64,000 nt of DNA from Acidobacteriaceae bacterium (GCA_903642235.1 CAHJWL010000001.1:310001-374000); one strand, 5' to 3'. Counted from the stretch's first letter, positions 31,259 through 41,265 are shown. Notes: a model not told the origin generated them from the sequence alone. Made by a program: numbers and translations.

Positions 31259-31332
31259 GGCGAGCGGCTGAGCGCTTCGAAGAGAACGGGTACTGCTTTG
31301 AGCGACGAATTTGATGAGGCGAGAGCAGCCGG

Positions 31333-32556
31333 ATGGCGGAGATGCCGCGTCTGTGGGCAATCGCATCCGACGCTCGTATGGGCACGATAGCGAAAGAAAC
31401 AAAGGCGACAAAGAAGACAGCGGCCGTAGTGAAGGTGATGCTGGCCACGGCCGGCGGCATGCAGCGAAAAGGCAAGCCGCCGCGGGCCAGCGTGGTGCCG
31501 GTAGAGATTGTGACAGATCCCGCGGAGTCGGCCAGGGCTGCCGGTCTCCGGTATGTCAGCGATGCGAAGCCGGGGCTGAAGCGGCTGAGACGGGGAAAGA
31601 ACTTCCGGTATACGACGGCCACGGGAAGTGCGGTCACGGATGACGAGACGCTCGGGCGGATTAAATCTCTGGTGATCCCGCCGGCATGGACGGATGTCTG
31701 GATCTCGCCCTGGCAGAACGGGCATCTGCAGGCAACGGGGCGAGACGTGAAGGGGCGTAAGCAGAGCCGATACCATCCGCGCTGGCGCGAGGTGCGGGAT
31801 GAGACGAAGTACGAACGGATGAGTCACTTTGCGGATGCGCTGCCAACGATCCGGGAGCGGGTCCGGCATGACCTGGGGCTGCCCGGGTTGCCGCGCAAGA
31901 AGGTGCTGGCGACGATTGTGAGCCTGATGGAGGCGACGCTGATCCGGGTGGGCAATGAAGAGTACGCACGGGAAAACAAGAGCTACGGGCTGACGACGAT
32001 GCGAAACAAGCACGTGGAGGTAGAAGGCTCAAAGATTACGTTCACCTTCCAGGGCAAGAGCCGCGTGCACCATACCATCGACCTTGAAGACCGGCGGCTG
32101 GCGAAGATCATCAAGCGGTGTGAGGAGATCCCCGGGTACGAACTGTTTCAATACCTGGATCACGAGGGTGAGCCCCACTCGATCGATTCGTCGGATGTAA
32201 ATGAATATCTGCGCGAGATCTCGGGCGAGCACTTTACGGCGAAGGACTTCCGCACATGGGCGGGGAGTGTGCTCGCGTGCATGACCCTGAAGGAACTGGG
32301 GCCGTATGAGACGGTGACGCAGGCCAAGAAGAATGTGGTGGAGGCGATCAAGTCTGTAGCGGAGCGACTGGGCAACACGCCCTCGGTCTGCCGCAAGTGC
32401 TATGTGCATCCAGCGGTGCTGGAGGCCTACCTTGGCGGAACGTCAGTTGCGGAGGCGAAGGAGCAGATCGAAGAGGAGATTGAAGAGCATGCGACGGCGC
32501 TGAAGCAGGAGGAGCGGGCACTGCTGGATCTTCTGGAGAGCCGGAAGCTGCTTTAG
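31333..32556 (+). CDS. DNA topoisomerase IB
   Basis: This is a bacterial homologue of the poxvirus/eukaryotic type IB enzyme, which relaxes supercoils through a 3'-phosphotyrosyl bond. After a basic N-terminal tail, the N-domain begins near AESARAAGLRYVSDAKPGLKR and continues through VIPPAWTDVWISPWQNGHLQATGRD. The catalytic domain has IRVGNEEYARENKSYGLTT, FQGKSRVHH (general-acid Lys and His-type region), KDFRTWAGSV with Arg, and the nucleophile Tyr in CRKCYVHPAVLEAY. It is 407 aa, slightly long because of the N-terminus. The start is uncertain (31333 or 31378). The 268 bases after it, to the next gene, show nothing recognisable. Confidence 0.92.
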   Translation: MAEMPRLWAIASDARMGTIAKETKATKKTAAVVKVMLATAGGMQRKGKPPRASVVPVEIVTDPAESARAAGLRYVSDAKPGLKRLRRGKNFRYTTATGSAVTDDETLGRIKSLVIPPAWTDVWISPWQNGHLQATGRDVKGRKQSRYHPRWREVRDETKYERMSHFADALPTIRERVRHDLGLPGLPRKKVLATIVSLMEATLIRVGNEEYARENKSYGLTTMRNKHVEVEGSKITFTFQGKSRVHHTIDLEDRRLAKIIKRCEEIPGYELFQYLDHEGEPHSIDSSDVNEYLREISGEHFTAKDFRTWAGSVLACMTLKELGPYETVTQAKKNVVEAIKSVAERLGNTPSVCRKCYVHPAVLEAYLGGTSVAEAKEQIEEEIEEHATALKQEERALLDLLESRKLL

Positions 32557-32824
32557 GGCGTGAAAAAGTGGACGAGGGTGCCGTTATCGAGATTCGTCTC
32601 ACAGAGAAAAGTCTTGGTGTTTTCTAGGCAAAGGTCTGCGACCTTGCCGATCATCAGAGGACCTAAGTTGTTCATTCTGCGTTGAGATTAGGATGGGCTA
32701 ACGATTGCAAAGCTAGGTACGAAAGTACTCTCTCCGCGACTTCGGGCCCGTCCCCGCTTTGCGATGGACGAGGGAGAGACGATCTTTCCGGGCCTGCTCA
32801 TTCAATCTTTCCTGGAGACATCCC

Positions 32825-33604
32825 ATGATGCGGAATACCTCTTTATTCGTTGCCGCCGCTGGCCTGGCACTTGCGACTTCATCTGCCTTTGCAGATATCG
32901 TTCAGGTCGAAGAGTCAGCCTTTAACGCCAGCGCTGGTCTGATCACATTCAGTGAATATGCCTCTGGCACCGTGAACCCTGTGTACGCCCCTTCGATGTA
33001 CGGCGGCGGTGTGAACTCGCCGACGGTGACCTTTGGCGGATTTTATGTAGGGCAATCCCTTGGAACGGTTGGGACGTGTCCTGCGGGCGCGGCCGTGACA
33101 GGCTGCGTTGTAGGAAGCCCCACGGGTCCGCTCAAGCTCGATCCCAACTCGCCGCAAACCTTCATCACGGGTGATGGTGCGATGCCGACCGCGCCGATTC
33201 TTTCCGGTTCGCCGACCTATAACGGACCGATCGCGATTCTATTCTCAAAACCACAGGTCGGTGTTGGCCTGGACGGCGGGTACTTCAACTCGGTTGGCAG
33301 CACGGCGATTACGGCCTTTGCCGCGGATGGCAGCGTGATCGGGCAGGTCAAGAACTCGCAGCTTGGCGATGAGTTTCTCGGCCTGGTGACCTCGACCGGA
33401 GCTGCGACGATTGCGGGCCTCGAGTTCTCACTGGTCGGGGATGAGCCGGCCGGGTTCGATGTCGATAACATCCGGTTCGGGGTGCAGGGCCAGGTGACGG
33501 CGCCGGGCAATCCAAGTCCGTCGGCTGTGCCGGAGCCTTCGACGCTCGCCCTGATGGGAAGCGGTCTGTTTGGGCTGGCGCTTGTCGGCAAGAAGATGAG
33601 TTAG
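32825..33604 (+). CDS. PEP-CTERM sorted secreted protein
   Basis: A signal peptide (MMRNTSLFVAAAGLALATSSAFA) precedes a 200-residue domain rich in Gly, Ser and Thr, with a beta-sandwich look (FTFSEYASG-like ITFSEYASG, VGVGLDGGYFNSVG, VIGQVKNSQLGDEFLGLVTS, FDVDNIRFG). This resembles the carbohydrate-binding-like PEP-CTERM ectodomains with a final DDIRF-type strand. The C-terminus has the sorting signal AVPEPSTLALMGSGLFGLALVGKK. The start at 32825 has CTGGAGA upstream. It is followed at once by a strong terminator and so is monocistronic. Confidence 0.87.
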   Translation: MMRNTSLFVAAAGLALATSSAFADIVQVEESAFNASAGLITFSEYASGTVNPVYAPSMYGGGVNSPTVTFGGFYVGQSLGTVGTCPAGAAVTGCVVGSPTGPLKLDPNSPQTFITGDGAMPTAPILSGSPTYNGPIAILFSKPQVGVGLDGGYFNSVGSTAITAFAADGSVIGQVKNSQLGDEFLGLVTSTGAATIAGLEFSLVGDEPAGFDVDNIRFGVQGQVTAPGNPSPSAVPEPSTLALMGSGLFGLALVGKKMS

Positions 33605-33624
33605 AGCACACTCGATCTCAGACG

Positions 33625-33659
33625 GAATGAGCCCTCAATATTGAGGGCTCATTCTTTTT
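33625..33659 (+). terminator. Rho-independent terminator
   Basis: A perfect 30-base palindrome (33625-33654, arms GAATGAGCCCTCAAT) is followed by TTTTT. It ends the PEP-CTERM gene 20 bases after its stop. This is the clearest terminator in the window. Confidence 0.9.
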
Positions 33660-33716
33660 GGGTGGCGCAGGCTGCAGCAGAGAGGACCAGCCCGGGGTGA
33701 GAGAATACCTCGATCC

Positions 33717-35834
33717 ATGACGACACAAACGTGTGAGGAGCGAAGAGCGATGCGGGCGATGGCTGTGTCTGTGGTGGCGGGGGTATTGATGACAGCAGTG
33801 TCGAGTGGGACGGCGATGGCGGATGGAGTGAAGGCGGCGGTAGTGCGGCCGGCGGACCCGCTGCATGCGTGGGTGGGTCTGAAAGACGCGAGCGGGCTTG
33901 AGACGTGGGTGCAATGGCACATCAGCGAAGAGAAGCGACTGATCGGTGAGCTGACGGCAGTGACGGCAGATCGATCCGTAGAGAATACGCTGACGAAGTA
34001 CGATGAGGCGGTGGCGCATCTGCAGGTTGCGGGCAATCAGGCCTACATCCTTTTCTCGGTGTATCCGGAAAAGAGCATTCGCGACAAGGGCCAGGCTTTG
34101 GTGCAGGCGATCTCTGCCGAGCAGACGGAACTGGCGCTGAACCAGGCGGTCTATGCGGCTCTAAAGGGTGTAGACACGCGTGCTGCGGATGCGGCGACCA
34201 GACACTATTTAGAGCGGCTGCTGCTAGGCTACCGGCTCGCGGGTGTGGACAAGGACGAAGCGACGCGGGCAAAGGTGCGCACGCTGCAGGACGAGATGAC
34301 GAGCATCAGCCTGCGGTTCAGCCGCAACGTTCAGGATGATGTGCGGACGATCCCGGTCAAGGACGCGAGTGCACTGGAGGGTCTGCCGGCGGATTACATC
34401 GCCCGACACAAGCCGGGCGCCAATGGAAGCGTCACCCTGACGACGGACTCACCGGACTACACGCCGGTGATGAGTTATGCAAAGAGCGCGGCGCTACGGC
34501 GCACCATGTACCTGGCCTATAACGATCGGGCGTACCCGGTGAACAAGGGGGTTCTAGAAGACCTGCTGCGGGTGCGGCAGGAGATGGCGACGACGCTGGG
34601 ATTCGACACCTGGGCCGACCTGGCGACAGCGGACATGATGATGGGATCTGCCGGCAAGATGAAGGCCTTTCTCAACGAGGTGGACGAGGCGTCCCGCGGC
34701 CGGGCGGAGAAGGAGTTCGCGCGCATCCAGCACTTCGTCAACGAGAAAGACCCAAAGGCCGCGGCAGACCTGACGCAGTCCGATTCAGGCTACTGGGGTG
34801 AGCAGTTCCGGCGGGCGACGTACGACTTTGATTCACAGAGTGTACGGCCTTATTTCGCCTATGCGGCGGTCGAGGCGGGCATTCTTGAGACAGCGGCACG
34901 GCTCTTTCATGTGGAGTTTCGCAAGGCGGCTGATGCCGCGGTGTGGGATCCGACGGTGCACGCGTTTGACGTGTATGACGCGGGCCAGAAGCAGGGCCGG
35001 ATCTATCTCGATATGCATCCGCGTGACGGCAAGAACAAGTGGTTCTCGGAGTCGCAGTTGGTGCCGGGAAAGGCGGGTGTGCAACTCCCCGAGGCCGCAT
35101 TGATCTGTAACTTCTCTGGTGGCATATCGGGAGATCCGGGGTTAATGGAGTTTGGCGAGGTGGTGACGTTCTTTCACGAGTTCGGACACATGATGCACGA
35201 GGTGCTGGGTGGGCGGCAACGCTGGGCCGGGCAGAGTGGTGTCTCGACCGAGGGTGACTTTGTGGAGGCTCCGAGCCAGATGCTGGAGGAGATGTTCCAT
35301 GATCCGCATATCCTGCAGAGCTTCGCAAAGCACTACAAGACAGGCGAGGTCCTGCCGCTCGGCATGATCGAGCGGATGAACCAGGCGGATTATTTCGGGC
35401 GGGGGAACTGGGTGCAGCGACAGCTCTTGTATGCGACCTACTCTCTGCAGGTACATAACGAGGCGCCGGGCAAGGTGGATCTGGACGCGCTCTGGCGGCA
35501 GGATGCGGCAAAGTTCAATCCGTATAAGTTCGTCGAGGGGTCCTACTTCTACGCGAGCTTCACGCACCTGACGGGCTACAGCTCGAACTACTACACCTAT
35601 GTGCTGGACAAGGTCATTGCCGTTGATTTCTTTTCGCAGTTTGATGAGAAGAATCTGCTGGATGGACCTGCGGCGCTCCGGTACCGGAAGGCTGTTCTGG
35701 AGCCGGGGAGTTCAAAGCCGGCAACAGAGTTGGTGAAGGATTTTCTGGGCCGGCCGCAGAGTCTGGACGCACTCAAGACATGGATGGACAAGCAGTACGA
35801 GGGGAAGGTGGGGATGGCGATGGAGGCGCAGTAG
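33717..35834 (+). CDS. Secreted M3 family metallopeptidase (thimet oligopeptidase-like)
   Basis: M3 peptidases cleave short peptides using one zinc ion. The zinc motif HEFGHMMHEVLGG is present (HExxH at about residues 486-490), followed by the second Glu region EGDFVEAPSQMLEEM and the late HLTGYSSNYYTYVLDK. The overall length of 705 aa fits the family. Unlike the cytosolic enzymes it has an N-terminal signal peptide (AMAVSVVAGVLMTAVSS, ending AMA-D), so it is exported. The best start among the early Mets is not decided by a ribosome-binding site; the ATG at 33717 or the one at 33750 are both possible. Confidence 0.93.
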   Translation: MTTQTCEERRAMRAMAVSVVAGVLMTAVSSGTAMADGVKAAVVRPADPLHAWVGLKDASGLETWVQWHISEEKRLIGELTAVTADRSVENTLTKYDEAVAHLQVAGNQAYILFSVYPEKSIRDKGQALVQAISAEQTELALNQAVYAALKGVDTRAADAATRHYLERLLLGYRLAGVDKDEATRAKVRTLQDEMTSISLRFSRNVQDDVRTIPVKDASALEGLPADYIARHKPGANGSVTLTTDSPDYTPVMSYAKSAALRRTMYLAYNDRAYPVNKGVLEDLLRVRQEMATTLGFDTWADLATADMMMGSAGKMKAFLNEVDEASRGRAEKEFARIQHFVNEKDPKAAADLTQSDSGYWGEQFRRATYDFDSQSVRPYFAYAAVEAGILETAARLFHVEFRKAADAAVWDPTVHAFDVYDAGQKQGRIYLDMHPRDGKNKWFSESQLVPGKAGVQLPEAALICNFSGGISGDPGLMEFGEVVTFFHEFGHMMHEVLGGRQRWAGQSGVSTEGDFVEAPSQMLEEMFHDPHILQSFAKHYKTGEVLPLGMIERMNQADYFGRGNWVQRQLLYATYSLQVHNEAPGKVDLDALWRQDAAKFNPYKFVEGSYFYASFTHLTGYSSNYYTYVLDKVIAVDFFSQFDEKNLLDGPAALRYRKAVLEPGSSKPATELVKDFLGRPQSLDALKTWMDKQYEGKVGMAMEAQ

Positions 35835-35850
35835 GGAGGGTGTTGGGATG

Positions 35851-35880
35851 AGAGAGGGCGCCTTCGAGCGCCTCTCTTTG
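35851..35880 (+). terminator. Hairpin terminator after the M3 peptidase
   Basis: AGAGAGGGCGC pairs with GCGCCTCTCT with one bulged base around a CTTCGA loop, followed by TTTG. The T-run is short. It lies 17 bases after the peptidase stop, and the next 180 bases to the GH92 gene hold no gene. Confidence 0.6.
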
Positions 35881-36063
35881 CGTGTGCGGGAAAGATGAGT
35901 CTGTGCCAAGTCAATGGATAGGGTCAGTGGAAAGGAAACTGTCAATGGTTCATCTCACGGCGAGGCGGAGCCAGCGTCCGCGGTGCTCTGTCGCTACCGG
36001 GAGAGACGGAACGACAAGCAAAAAGGCGGGTTCGTAGCGCGTGTTCTGGCTTAGGCTTTAGGC

Positions 36064-38517
36064 ATGAACGATCTGCGTGGAAGTTTGGTGTCTCGGGCGG
36101 TGGTGGGTGCGGTCGCCGCGGCGGTAGCGGTGTCCTCGGCGATGGCTGCGGGTACGGATCGGGCGGCGCTGGTGAATCCGCTGGTCGGCACGGCGAACGG
36201 CGGCAATGTATTTCCCGGAGCGACGATGCCATTCGGTATGGTGCAGTTCAGCCCGGAGGCGACGCCGGTCAATGCAAAGCGGATGATTGCGGCGCCAGGC
36301 GGCTATGAATATAGCGCGACCAAGCTTCGCGGCTTCAGCCTGACGAATGTCGAGGGTTGGGGATGCGCGGGTGGGTCGGGCGATGTTCCACTCATGCCGA
36401 CCACAGCCGCGGTGAGTGTCTCGCCATCGAAGGATTTTCGGCAGGAGTACGCGGAGACGTTCACGCATGCGGATGAGGTCGCGGAGCCGGGATCCTACCG
36501 GGTGAAGCTGGGCAACGGCGTTGCCGTGGCACTGGCAGCGGGCACGCGCATGGGTACGGGAACGTTTACGTTTCCCGAGGGGAAGGCGGCGCGAGTGCTG
36601 GTGCGCACCTCGGATTCCGAGGTGGGATCCACGGCAGCCGAGACCCGTGTGGATCGGGCGGCGGGAACTGTAACGGGAGCAGTTACAAGCGGAAATTTCT
36701 GCGGCTACATCGGAACGGAGGACCGGCGGCCGTACTACACGCTTCACTTTGTGGCGAATTTCGACCGGCCAGTGACGGAGACGGGTGCGTGGACGGACAT
36801 GACGGTGACACCGGGGGCTCTCTCCGCTGGAAGTCTCTCGGGCAAGGCCGGCGGCACGGGTTTCGGACCGAAGGGCTTTCCAGAGGCTGGTCACGGATCC
36901 GGCGTCTGGCTGGGCTTCGGCACGGGAGGCGCGGTGCGAGTGCAGATCGGGATCTCCTATGTCAGCGAGGCCAATGCACGCGAGAATCTGGAAGCCGAAA
37001 GCAAGGGCGGCGCGACCTATGAGCAGGTGGCAGCGCGGGCACGGGCGGCGTGGAACAAGCGGCTCGGCCAGATCGAGATCGAGGGTGGAACGGACGAGCA
37101 GCAGAGGGTTTTTACGACAGCCTTGTACCACGCGCTGCAGATGCCGACGACATACAGCGACGTAAATGGCGAGTACACGGGGATGGACCATCAGACGCAT
37201 CGTCTCGCCAGCGGCCAGGCCGTGCAGTATGCCAACTTTTCCGGATGGGATGTGTACCGGTCACAGTTACAGTTGCTGACGTGGCTGGACCCGAAGCAGG
37301 GAAGTGATGTGGCGCAGAGTCTGCTGAACCAGTCGCGCGAGGACGGCGGCCGATGGGATCGGTGGACGCACCTGGGTGGCGCGACCCATGTGATGAACGG
37401 GGACCCTGCCGCGGCAGCAGTTGCGGATGTCTGGGCGTTCGGTGGGCGCGGATTTGAAACCAAAGCTGCCCTGGCCTCGCTGGTGCACGCGGCAGACGTG
37501 CCGACAAAGGAAGATCTGAGCCATGACGGATGTCCGGTGGAGTGTGTGGGGCAGAGGCCGGGTCTGGACCAGTGGCTGACGCTGCACTACATCCCGGTCG
37601 GTGCGCCGGCATGGGGAGCGGCGGCGGATACGCTCGAGGATGTGTCGGCGGAGTTTGGCATCTCTGCGCTGGCAGGCCATCTGGGCGACGAGGCGGTGCG
37701 CGCCCGCTTCCAAGAGCGCGCGCAGTACTGGAGAAACATCTGGAACCCGAAGGCGGCGCCGGACGGCGGATACTTTATGAACCGGAACGCCGACGGCAGT
37801 TGGCCGACGCTTGACAAGGATGAGGACGACGACAACGATCAGACGCCGAAGCCGTTCACACCGGCATCCGGCGCGGGATTTGTGGAGGGAACAGCGGCCC
37901 AGTATGTGTGGATGGTTCCGTTTAATGTCGCCGGTCTGTTTGAGCAGATGGGCGGCCGTGACAAGGCCATCGCGCGGCTTGACCGATTCTTTTACGACGA
38001 CAAGGGTGTGCCGGCGGTGACCAAGGCGGGCCCGTTGCACGCGGAGCTGGATAACGAGCCATCAATTGAGACACCCTGGCTCTATGACTTCGCCGGGCAG
38101 CCGTGGAAGACGCAACAGCTGGTGCGGCAGGTGCTGAACATTCTCTGGGTAAATAAGCCGAACGGCATTCCCGGCAACGACGACCTGGGCGAGATGTCGT
38201 CCTGGGCGGTCTTTGCGGGGATGGGTTTGTATCCGGAGATCCCTGGACGGGCGGAGCTGGTGCTGGCGAGTCCGCTGTTTACAAAGGTGACGGTGCATCG
38301 GGCGGGCGGCGATGTGCGGATTAGTGCACCGGCGGCGGCAACGGGCACACCCTATGTGCGCGGGATTAAAGTGAATGGAAAGGCGAGCTCGAAGACATGG
38401 CTGCCGGAGAGCTTTGCGCTCAAGGGCGGCCGGCTGGACTTCGACCTCGTGGCCGCCCCGGATACGAGCTGGGGTGTGGGCAGGGGAGATGAGCCGCCCT
38501 CTTTCGGGGCGCAGTAG
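36064..38517 (+). CDS. GH92 family alpha-mannosidase, secreted
   Basis: Glycoside hydrolase family 92 enzymes are calcium-dependent exo-alpha-mannosidases (mostly alpha-1,2) acting on N-glycans and mannans. The N-terminus has a signal-like segment (VVGAVAAAVAVSSAMA) and the family opening VNPLVGTANGGNVFPGATMPFG. The catalytic region contains GNDDLGEMSSWAVF, with the general-acid Glu and the calcium-linked Asp pair, followed by MGLYPEIPG. The 817-aa length covers both the N-terminal beta-sandwich and the (alpha/alpha)6 barrel. There is no adjacent transport or sugar-utilisation cluster. It suggests use of glycans from fungi or other microbes. Confidence 0.95.
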   Translation: MNDLRGSLVSRAVVGAVAAAVAVSSAMAAGTDRAALVNPLVGTANGGNVFPGATMPFGMVQFSPEATPVNAKRMIAAPGGYEYSATKLRGFSLTNVEGWGCAGGSGDVPLMPTTAAVSVSPSKDFRQEYAETFTHADEVAEPGSYRVKLGNGVAVALAAGTRMGTGTFTFPEGKAARVLVRTSDSEVGSTAAETRVDRAAGTVTGAVTSGNFCGYIGTEDRRPYYTLHFVANFDRPVTETGAWTDMTVTPGALSAGSLSGKAGGTGFGPKGFPEAGHGSGVWLGFGTGGAVRVQIGISYVSEANARENLEAESKGGATYEQVAARARAAWNKRLGQIEIEGGTDEQQRVFTTALYHALQMPTTYSDVNGEYTGMDHQTHRLASGQAVQYANFSGWDVYRSQLQLLTWLDPKQGSDVAQSLLNQSREDGGRWDRWTHLGGATHVMNGDPAAAAVADVWAFGGRGFETKAALASLVHAADVPTKEDLSHDGCPVECVGQRPGLDQWLTLHYIPVGAPAWGAAADTLEDVSAEFGISALAGHLGDEAVRARFQERAQYWRNIWNPKAAPDGGYFMNRNADGSWPTLDKDEDDDNDQTPKPFTPASGAGFVEGTAAQYVWMVPFNVAGLFEQMGGRDKAIARLDRFFYDDKGVPAVTKAGPLHAELDNEPSIETPWLYDFAGQPWKTQQLVRQVLNILWVNKPNGIPGNDDLGEMSSWAVFAGMGLYPEIPGRAELVLASPLFTKVTVHRAGGDVRISAPAAATGTPYVRGIKVNGKASSKTWLPESFALKGGRLDFDLVAAPDTSWGVGRGDEPPSFGAQ

Positions 38518-38532
38518 AGCTGCAGACGGAGA

Positions 38533-38555
38533 AGCCCGGTCGCTTTGACCGGGCT
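38533..38555. terminator. Bidirectional hairpin between GH92 and HU genes
   Basis: AGCCCGGTC and GACCGGGCT form a perfect 9-bp stem with a GCTTT loop, between two convergent genes. Neither side has a long T-run, so it may terminate weakly in both directions. Confidence 0.6.
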
Positions 38556-38578
38556 CCTTCGTGCCGCGTTTGCGGATG

Positions 38579-38947
38579 TCACATCGCGGGCGGGTGATGC
38601 TTGTCGATCGACTCGGCGATCTCTTTTTCGAGCTTCGGTGTCAGGTGGGCTTCCATTTCGCCGCCGTGAGTTTTGGCATTGACCGTGTCGCGCAGCTCCT
38701 TCGATGGCTTGAAGAAGGGCACACGTTTGGCCGGCACGTCGACACGCTCGCCGGTCTTCGGATTGCGGCCGATGCGCGGTTTGCGTTGACGCGTGCGAAA
38801 GCTGCCGAAGCCACGAATCTCAATCTTGTCGCCCTCCTTCAGGGCACCGATGACGGACTCGAAGAGGGTGTCGACGATGACTTCACCGTCGCGGCGGGTA
38901 AGATCGCCGAGCGAGGTAACCTTGTCGACGAGATCGGCCTTGGTCAT
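38579..38947 (-). CDS. HU family DNA-binding protein
   Basis: HU proteins are small dimeric nucleoid proteins that bend DNA. The sequence starts MTKADLVDKV and holds the family core GDKIEIRGFGSFRTRQRKPRIGRNPKTGE, including the DNA-intercalating beta arm with RNP. A 30-residue C-terminal extension (ELRDTVNAKTHGGEMEAHL to HHPPAM) follows; it is longer than standard HU (about 90 aa) and has a His-rich end. The start at 38947 is supported by AAGGA upstream. An open frame to 39106 carries no conserved residues. It could equally be named IHF-like; the conserved arm does not separate them. Confidence 0.93.
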   Translation of the reverse strand: MTKADLVDKVTSLGDLTRRDGEVIVDTLFESVIGALKEGDKIEIRGFGSFRTRQRKPRIGRNPKTGERVDVPAKRVPFFKPSKELRDTVNAKTHGGEMEAHLTPKLEKEIAESIDKHHPPAM

Positions 38948-39175
38948 CTGGAGATTCCTTTCACGGCGCAGCCTGCGCGGCTGAACGACTCCATGTGATT
39001 GTAACTGAGGGGTTTGGGGCTTGTCAGCCAAAGCATGGCGCGACGTCTTCGGCGGACTCACCGAAGCACACACCATCCCTGCGTTAGGGTGTGTGCTTGA
39101 GAACACCGTCCCAGGGCCGAGCGTCGCCGAGTCCAGCGATCCAGTTCGTTCAGAGACGCACCGAGGAGTAGTCGT

Positions 39176-40204
39176 CTACTTCCACATAAAGTAAAAGCCC
39201 GGCGCGCGATCGAGCAGCTTGGACGGGTTAGGGAAGAGGTCGTCCGGGTCGGAGTTCAGCAGGCCGATCAGCCCGCGTTTCTGACTGGAGGGACGCGCGA
39301 TCGAGGGTTCACCGGAGATGCCGACGGAACGTGCCGTATCGACCAGCGCGATGCGGAAGCCGCCTACCTTATCGATAAGGCCGAGCGGAAGCGATTGCTG
39401 ACCGGTCCAGACCTGGCCGGTTGCAAGCGGCCGGATTTTGTCGTCGGAGGTGTGCCGGCCCACGGCGACGTCGTGCACGAACTGCGTGTACATATTGTCG
39501 ACAAGAGACTGGAAGTAGGCGGCTTCTTTTGGAGTGAGATCCCGGCTCGGATCTCCGGCATCCTTGAGTTCGCCGGCGTGGATGACGATGTTCTTCAGCT
39601 TGGCCCAGCGCAGAAGATCGCCGTAGTTGGTCCACTCCATGATGACGCCGATGGAGCCAACGACGGAGGCATCGTTCGCGTAGATGCGGTCACAGGCGGA
39701 GGCGATGTAGTAGGCGCCTGACGCGCCGACGCTCTCGACGGAGGCGACAATCTTCTTGTGGTTTTCAGCTCGGACGCGGAGGACCTCGTGATAGATCTCC
39801 TGGGAGGCCGCAGCTCCTCCGCCTGGGGAGTTGATATGGAGAACGATGGCTTTGATGGACGAGTCTTCGCCGAACTTACGGAGTTGCGTATCTACCTTAT
39901 CGGCGTCGAGGATGACGCCGGTGATGTCGATGACGCCGATCTGGCTCACGTTGAAGCCACTCGAGGCGGAGCCGTCGTTGGTACTGCGCATCATGGCCCA
40001 GATGAAGAGCCACAGCACAAGGAAGATAGCGGCAACAGAGCCCCCGATTGTCACGATATAGAACCAGGCGGAGCGTCGGCGAGCGGCAGCGCCCGCGGCG
40101 AAGTTCGGGTACGCAGCATAGCCGGGCTGCGCCAGCGGCGGGGCAAAGGAGGGTGGCGCGTGCGGAGCAGGTGGCGGCGGCGGGGGAACAAAGTCTTCCG
40201 GCAT
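39176..40204 (-). CDS. sppA: Signal peptide peptidase SppA, short form (S49)
   Basis: SppA degrades leftover signal peptides in the membrane. This is the short, single-domain type. It has a Pro-rich cytosolic N-terminus (VPPPPPPAP), one membrane helix (about residues 48-70), and the S49 catalytic domain. HINSPGGGAAASQEIYHEV forms the oxyanion region, the nucleophile Ser is in VGASGAYYIA, and the general-base Lys in GELKDAGDPSR. TGQVWTGQQSLPLGLIDKVGG is the family C-terminal block. The Pro-rich head is unusual in length and could mediate protein contacts. Monocistronic. Confidence 0.93.
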   Translation of the reverse strand: MPEDFVPPPPPPAPHAPPSFAPPLAQPGYAAYPNFAAGAAARRRSAWFYIVTIGGSVAAIFLVLWLFIWAMMRSTNDGSASSGFNVSQIGVIDITGVILDADKVDTQLRKFGEDSSIKAIVLHINSPGGGAAASQEIYHEVLRVRAENHKKIVASVESVGASGAYYIASACDRIYANDASVVGSIGVIMEWTNYGDLLRWAKLKNIVIHAGELKDAGDPSRDLTPKEAAYFQSLVDNMYTQFVHDVAVGRHTSDDKIRPLATGQVWTGQQSLPLGLIDKVGGFRIALVDTARSVGISGEPSIARPSSQKRGLIGLLNSDPDDLFPNPSKLLDRAPGFYFMWK

Positions 40205-40428
40205 GTCGGGAGTGTAGCAGGGCGGGCGGCCCGGAGGAGGCGAGGGATCGCCTGCCTCGGTGCATCATGAAATCTGTTCCAGGCGGACGACCATCCGAGA
40301 GCGGAGTTTGCGTCGCAGGATCGTATCCGAACGTCTACTCTGTAACGTAGTATTAAGCGGCGAGAAGCCAGATGTGCGTGGTTTCAAGCAGCGATTGCAG
40401 GGGTCGAGGACCCTGAGAAGAGAGACCG

Positions 40429-41265
40429 ATGGCGCATCCGCACGTCAGCATTGTGATTCCTGCCTATAACGAAGCGTCGCGCATCGATGCCACACTCGAG
40501 CGCGTGCTGGTGTGCGTGACAACACAGGGGTGGGATGCGGAGATTCTGGTCGTCGATGACGGCTCAACTGATGAGACGCCAAAGATCGTCGAGCAATGGA
40601 TGCATCGGCCGGACAGGAGCAAAGGGCGACTGCACCTGATTCAGAACCCTGGGAATCGCGGCAAGGGATATAGCGTTCGCAATGGACTGCTGCAGGCGGC
40701 GGGCGAGATCGTGATGTTTACGGACGCGGATCTTTCAGCGCCGATGGAAGAGGCGGAGCGTCTGTTCGCCGCCATTGAGGACGGCGCGGATGTGGCAATC
40801 GGGTCGCGCTGGCTGGACCGGCAGCGGCAGACCATTCAACAGCCCATGTACCGCCAGTTCTTCGGCCGGTGCTTCAACTGGATCACCCGGCAGGTGATGA
40901 ACCTGCCCTTCCATGACACGCAGTGCGGCTTCAAGGCCTTTCGGCGCGAGGCGGCGCAGGTGATCTTTCGGTTACAGACCATTGAGCGGTGGGGTTTCGA
41001 TCCGGAGATCCTGTTCATCGCGCGCAAGCTGGGGTACGTAATCTGCGAAGTTCCTGTGACCTGGGGTCACGATGAGCGCAGCCGGCTCTCTTATCTCAAA
41101 GACGGCATGAAGATGCTGGAGGAGATGGCAATGGTTCGCAGGAACTCGCTGGCAGGCCGGTACGATGAAGCGATTGCCGCGATAACGGATACAAGCACCA
41201 TGGTGACGCCGCAGGTCAAACGTGCGGCAAAGACGGCGACGCCGGCAAGGCCGACATCGATCTAG
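40429..41265 (+). CDS. Family 2 glycosyltransferase, dolichyl-phosphate glucosyltransferase-like
   Basis: The 278-aa protein has the GT-A fold signatures: VSIVIPAYNEASRI, the nucleotide-binding VVDDGSTDET, the catalytic metal region MFTDADLSAPMEEA, and RWGFDPEILFIA with the acceptor-site motif. This pattern is typical of polyprenyl-phosphate glucosyl- or mannosyltransferases related to eukaryotic Alg5/DPM1. It has no membrane helices, so it acts at the inner leaflet. Product and donor cannot be fixed. The gene may feed sugars to polytopic enzymes such as the one at 27680-29098, which is inference only. Confidence 0.9.
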   Translation: MAHPHVSIVIPAYNEASRIDATLERVLVCVTTQGWDAEILVVDDGSTDETPKIVEQWMHRPDRSKGRLHLIQNPGNRGKGYSVRNGLLQAAGEIVMFTDADLSAPMEEAERLFAAIEDGADVAIGSRWLDRQRQTIQQPMYRQFFGRCFNWITRQVMNLPFHDTQCGFKAFRREAAQVIFRLQTIERWGFDPEILFIARKLGYVICEVPVTWGHDERSRLSYLKDGMKMLEEMAMVRRNSLAGRYDEAIAAITDTSTMVTPQVKRAAKTATPARPTSI